From positions 1 through 6,802 of the forward strand of contig CAJYRE010000492.1 of NCBI GenBank assembly GCA_913776675.1: DNA of 6,802 nucleotides, written 5' to 3'. This DNA is from Rhizobiaceae bacterium. GTDB taxonomy: Bacteria > Pseudomonadota > Alphaproteobacteria > Rhizobiales > Rhizobiaceae. The position numbers and the translations under genes are program-made. Numbering within the stretch: the first letter of the stretch is position 1; every line of letters begins with the position of its first letter. The notes beneath the pieces are model-generated. The model had not been told where the DNA came from and searched no databases. It saw only the letters and a program-made list of their open reading frames with translations. This document shows positions 5,248-6,802 of this stretch, piece by piece.

Positions 5248-6239
5248 ACAAGCTGGATGTAAAACTCGTCGAGGCAACAGCCGTGAAAACGGCCTTGCGT
5301 GTGGTGGCAACCGAGCAGAGCGGTCTTGCGGCGCTGGAACAGGCGCTTTCCGGCGCGCTGGCGGAGCCGTTTTGTCAGGCCATCAAGACCATTGGTGCAA
5401 GCTCTGGACGGGTGATTTTGACTGGCGTGGGCAAAAGCCATCATGTGGGGGGCAAAATTGCCGCCACCTTCGCCTCCACAGGTACGCCCGCCTTTTTCAT
5501 TCATCCCGCAGAAGCCAATCATGGCGATCTTGGCATGATTGCCGGTGATGATGTGGTCATTGCCCTGTCCTGGGGAGGGGAGAGCAGCGAGCTGCAAGGC
5601 ATTATCTCGTTCACGCGCCGTTTTTCCATTCCGCTGATTGCCATTACGGCGGGTGAGACTTCGACACTGGGGCGTGAGGCGGATATTGTGCTGCTGCTGC
5701 CCAAGGTGCAGGAGGCGTGTCCGCATGGTTTGGCACCCACCACTTCAACCATGATGCAGATGGCCATGGGGGATGCGTTGGCGCTGGCGCTGTTGGAAGC
5801 GCGTGGTTTTGGCGCGGAAGATTTCAAGGTTTTCCATCCCGGCGGCAAGCTGGGTGCCATGCTGACCCATGTGGGTGACATGATGCATGTGGGCGATGCG
5901 GTGCCGCTGGTGCCGGAAGGCACGACCATGCCAGACGCCGTTGCTGTTCTGGCCGAGAAACGCTTTGGCTGTGTGGGCATTGTCGATGTGTCTGGCCGTC
6001 TGGTGGGCATTATCACCGATGGCGATATTGGCCGTTACCTTGCCCGCAATCTGGGTGAGCGTCAGGTGGAGCAGGTCATGACCCGCAACCCGAAAACGGT
6101 GTCGCATAACACCTTGGCCACCAGCGCCATGGCCATGTTGAACAAACACAATATTGGTGCGCTGTTCGTGACCGATGATGCCGGAATGCCAATTGGTATT
6201 GTGCATTTCCACGATCTGTTGCGGATTGGTGTGGCTTGA
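5244..6239 (+). CDS. kdsD: KpsF/GutQ-family arabinose-5-phosphate isomerase
   Basis: 331 residues from the ATG at 5244, close to the 328 of E. coli KdsD. It interconverts ribulose 5-phosphate and arabinose 5-phosphate, the first committed step to Kdo for LPS. The SIS domain spans about 35-185 with GVGKSHHVGGK (61-71), LSWGGESSEL (108-117) and EACPHGLAPTTSTMMQMAMGDALA (157-180); FHPGGKLG is at 197-204. Residues matching the E. coli catalytic set Lys59, Glu111, Glu152 and His193 appear to be Lys64, Glu116, Glu157 and His198. Two CBS domains follow (about 213-268 and 276-328). Two normally conserved loop residues differ: His66 replaces Gly in GKSG, and Gly111 replaces the second Ser of SxSGE. 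The start was placed at 5244 because homologues begin about 16 residues before the ALRxxxxE helix. The frame extends up to ATG 5148, but that part reads as leader. ATG 5232 is possible. Confidence 0.92.
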   Translation: MNKLDVKLVEATAVKTALRVVATEQSGLAALEQALSGALAEPFCQAIKTIGASSGRVILTGVGKSHHVGGKIAATFASTGTPAFFIHPAEANHGDLGMIAGDDVVIALSWGGESSELQGIISFTRRFSIPLIAITAGETSTLGREADIVLLLPKVQEACPHGLAPTTSTMMQMAMGDALALALLEARGFGAEDFKVFHPGGKLGAMLTHVGDMMHVGDAVPLVPEGTTMPDAVAVLAEKRFGCVGIVDVSGRLVGIITDGDIGRYLARNLGERQVEQVMTRNPKTVSHNTLATSAMAMLNKHNIGALFVTDDAGMPIGIVHFHDLLRIGVA

Positions 6240-6246
6240 GTCCACG

Positions 6247-6269
6247 ATTGCCTGATCCTGTCAGGCAAT
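6247..6269. terminator. Inverted repeat between convergent kdsD and NfeD genes (putative terminator)
   Basis: ATTGCCTGA (6247-6255) and TCAGGCAAT (6261-6269) are perfect reverse complements around the five-base loop TCCTG. It lies eight bases after the isomerase stop and includes the last bases and TGA of the NfeD gene. No T-run follows on either strand, so it may act as a 3'-end stabiliser or a weak two-way terminator. Confidence 0.55.
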
Positions 6270-6719
6270 ATCCACCGTCAGATCATTCTTGTTGGCGCTC
6301 ACCACTTTCACCCGTGTGCCCGCTGCAAGGTCAGGTCCGATCACCGGCCAGAAGGTGCCATCCAGCTTGATGCGGCCACGCCCCTCGCTTATGGCGTCTT
6401 CCAGAACGGCTGTGCGCCCAACAAGGCTTTCCGTGCGGCGGTTGAGCAAGGGCTCATCACTGCGGTCAGCGTCAGAACGCACCAGCTTGCGGCCCAGCAA
6501 AATTGCCCCCACGGACAACAGGGCAAAGCTGAGAAACTGCGCCTGCCATGGCCAGAAGGGTTCGCCCCAGAACAGCAGGGATAAAAGGCCGGTGGCCAGC
6601 GCGCCAACGCCAAACCACACCAGAAACATGCCCGGCATGGCCATTTCCAGTGCCAGCAGGGCAAGGCCTGCAATCCACCAGCTCCACAGGCCCAGTTGTT
6701 GCACCAGCCATTGCAGCAT
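6261..6719 (-). CDS. NfeD-family membrane protein
   Basis: 152 residues, the short form of the family without the N-terminal ClpP-like protease domain. Three hydrophobic segments are visible at about 11-28, 30-51 and 58-77, the first two separated only by the MPGM turn. An OB-fold-like NfeD C-terminal domain follows (about 97-151), with LVGRTAVLEDAI, GRGRIKLDGTFWPVIG and GTRVKVVSANKNDLTVDI as its strands. NfeD proteins are known to partner membrane SPFH proteins and are nearly always encoded beside one; they are thought to help organise membrane quality control or microdomains. Here an upstream reading frame ends four bases before the ATG, and AGGAG lies seven bases ahead of it, so it is the second or later gene of an operon. 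Its stop lies in a hairpin facing the convergent isomerase gene. The family call is firm; the function is inferred. Confidence 0.9.
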   Translation of the reverse strand: MLQWLVQQLGLWSWWIAGLALLALEMAMPGMFLVWFGVGALATGLLSLLFWGEPFWPWQAQFLSFALLSVGAILLGRKLVRSDADRSDEPLLNRRTESLVGRTAVLEDAISEGRGRIKLDGTFWPVIGPDLAAGTRVKVVSANKNDLTVDIA

Positions 6720-6723
6720 CGGA

Positions 6724-6802
6724 TTACTCCTGAGGCTTGTTAAACGGGCTTACGGCGGGTGTGCTGCGGGCGGGCGCTGGGGGTGTTGTCGGGCGGGCGG
6801 GT
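6724..6802 (-). CDS. C-terminal tail of upstream gene, possibly an SPFH/paraslipin-type protein (partial)
   Basis: On the minus strand a frame enters from the right edge and ends at TAA 6726-6724, four bases before the NfeD start. Its visible end reads PARPTTPPAPARSTPAVSPFNKPQE, a Pro/Ala-rich tail. AGGAG (6731-6727), which overlaps its last codons, would serve NfeD, a typical operon junction. Two other frames also remain open from the edge for 16 and 20 codons before stopping, so the choice rests on spacing alone. The SPFH identity rests only on the usual pairing of NfeD with such proteins; nothing of an SPFH domain is visible. Confidence 0.4.
   Translation of the reverse strand, partial: PARPTTPPAPARSTPAVSPFNKPQE

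Noticed and set aside
5207..5548. 113-codon plus-strand frame starting at ATG 5207, ten bases after AGGAGG
   Set aside because: It overlaps the isomerase gene in another frame and its Cys/Arg/Gly-rich translation has no domain-like features; a real product is unlikely.
5169..5726. 185-codon open frame on the minus strand
   Set aside because: Opposite the isomerase SIS domain; a His/Arg-rich shadow translation.

Overview
The window reads as ordinary chromosomal DNA from an alphaproteobacterium of the order Rhizobiales, probably Rhizobiaceae (Rhizobium/Agrobacterium/Allorhizobium-like). This rests on the style of the GalU and KpsF/GutQ proteins, a DUF459-type protein next to a secreted MltB-type transglycosylase, a PF10082-type barrel, and an intergenic repeat that looks like the rhizobial RIME class. 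No mobile element, phage gene, CRISPR array, tRNA or rRNA was seen. Nearly all genes concern the cell envelope. Family assignments come from reading the protein sequence, not from a database search.

Layout. Positions 1-2380 (minus strand) hold a two-gene operon: an MltB-type murein transglycosylase, followed with a one-base stop/start overlap (TGATG) by a DUF459/SGNH-fold protein that runs off the left edge. A divergent, AT-rich control region (2381-2575) separates it from galU (2576-3463, plus strand), which starts at GTG behind a strong ribosome binding site. Between galU and the next, convergent gene lie a RIME-like palindromic repeat (about 3472-3577) and an intrinsic terminator (3583-3621). 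A secreted outer-membrane beta-barrel protein follows on the minus strand (3620-5083). A second divergent region (5084-5243) carries a CtrA-like motif and a possible 14-codon leader ORF ahead of the KpsF/GutQ-type arabinose-5-phosphate isomerase (5244-6239, plus strand). A convergent NfeD-family gene (6261-6719, minus) closes the window, preceded by the probable tail of its operon partner at the right edge.

How the genes fit together. GalU makes UDP-glucose for surface polysaccharides, and the isomerase supplies arabinose 5-phosphate for Kdo and thus LPS inner core. The transglycosylase cuts peptidoglycan, the barrel sits in the outer membrane, and NfeD proteins usually act with membrane SPFH (stomatin/flotillin-like) proteins.

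I do not see a clearly new system. The most interesting points are a DUF459 protein that appears to lack both the catalytic Ser and the catalytic His of the SGNH hydrolases, unusual phosphate-loop residues in the isomerase, its leader-ORF arrangement, and the organisation of the two divergent promoter regions.
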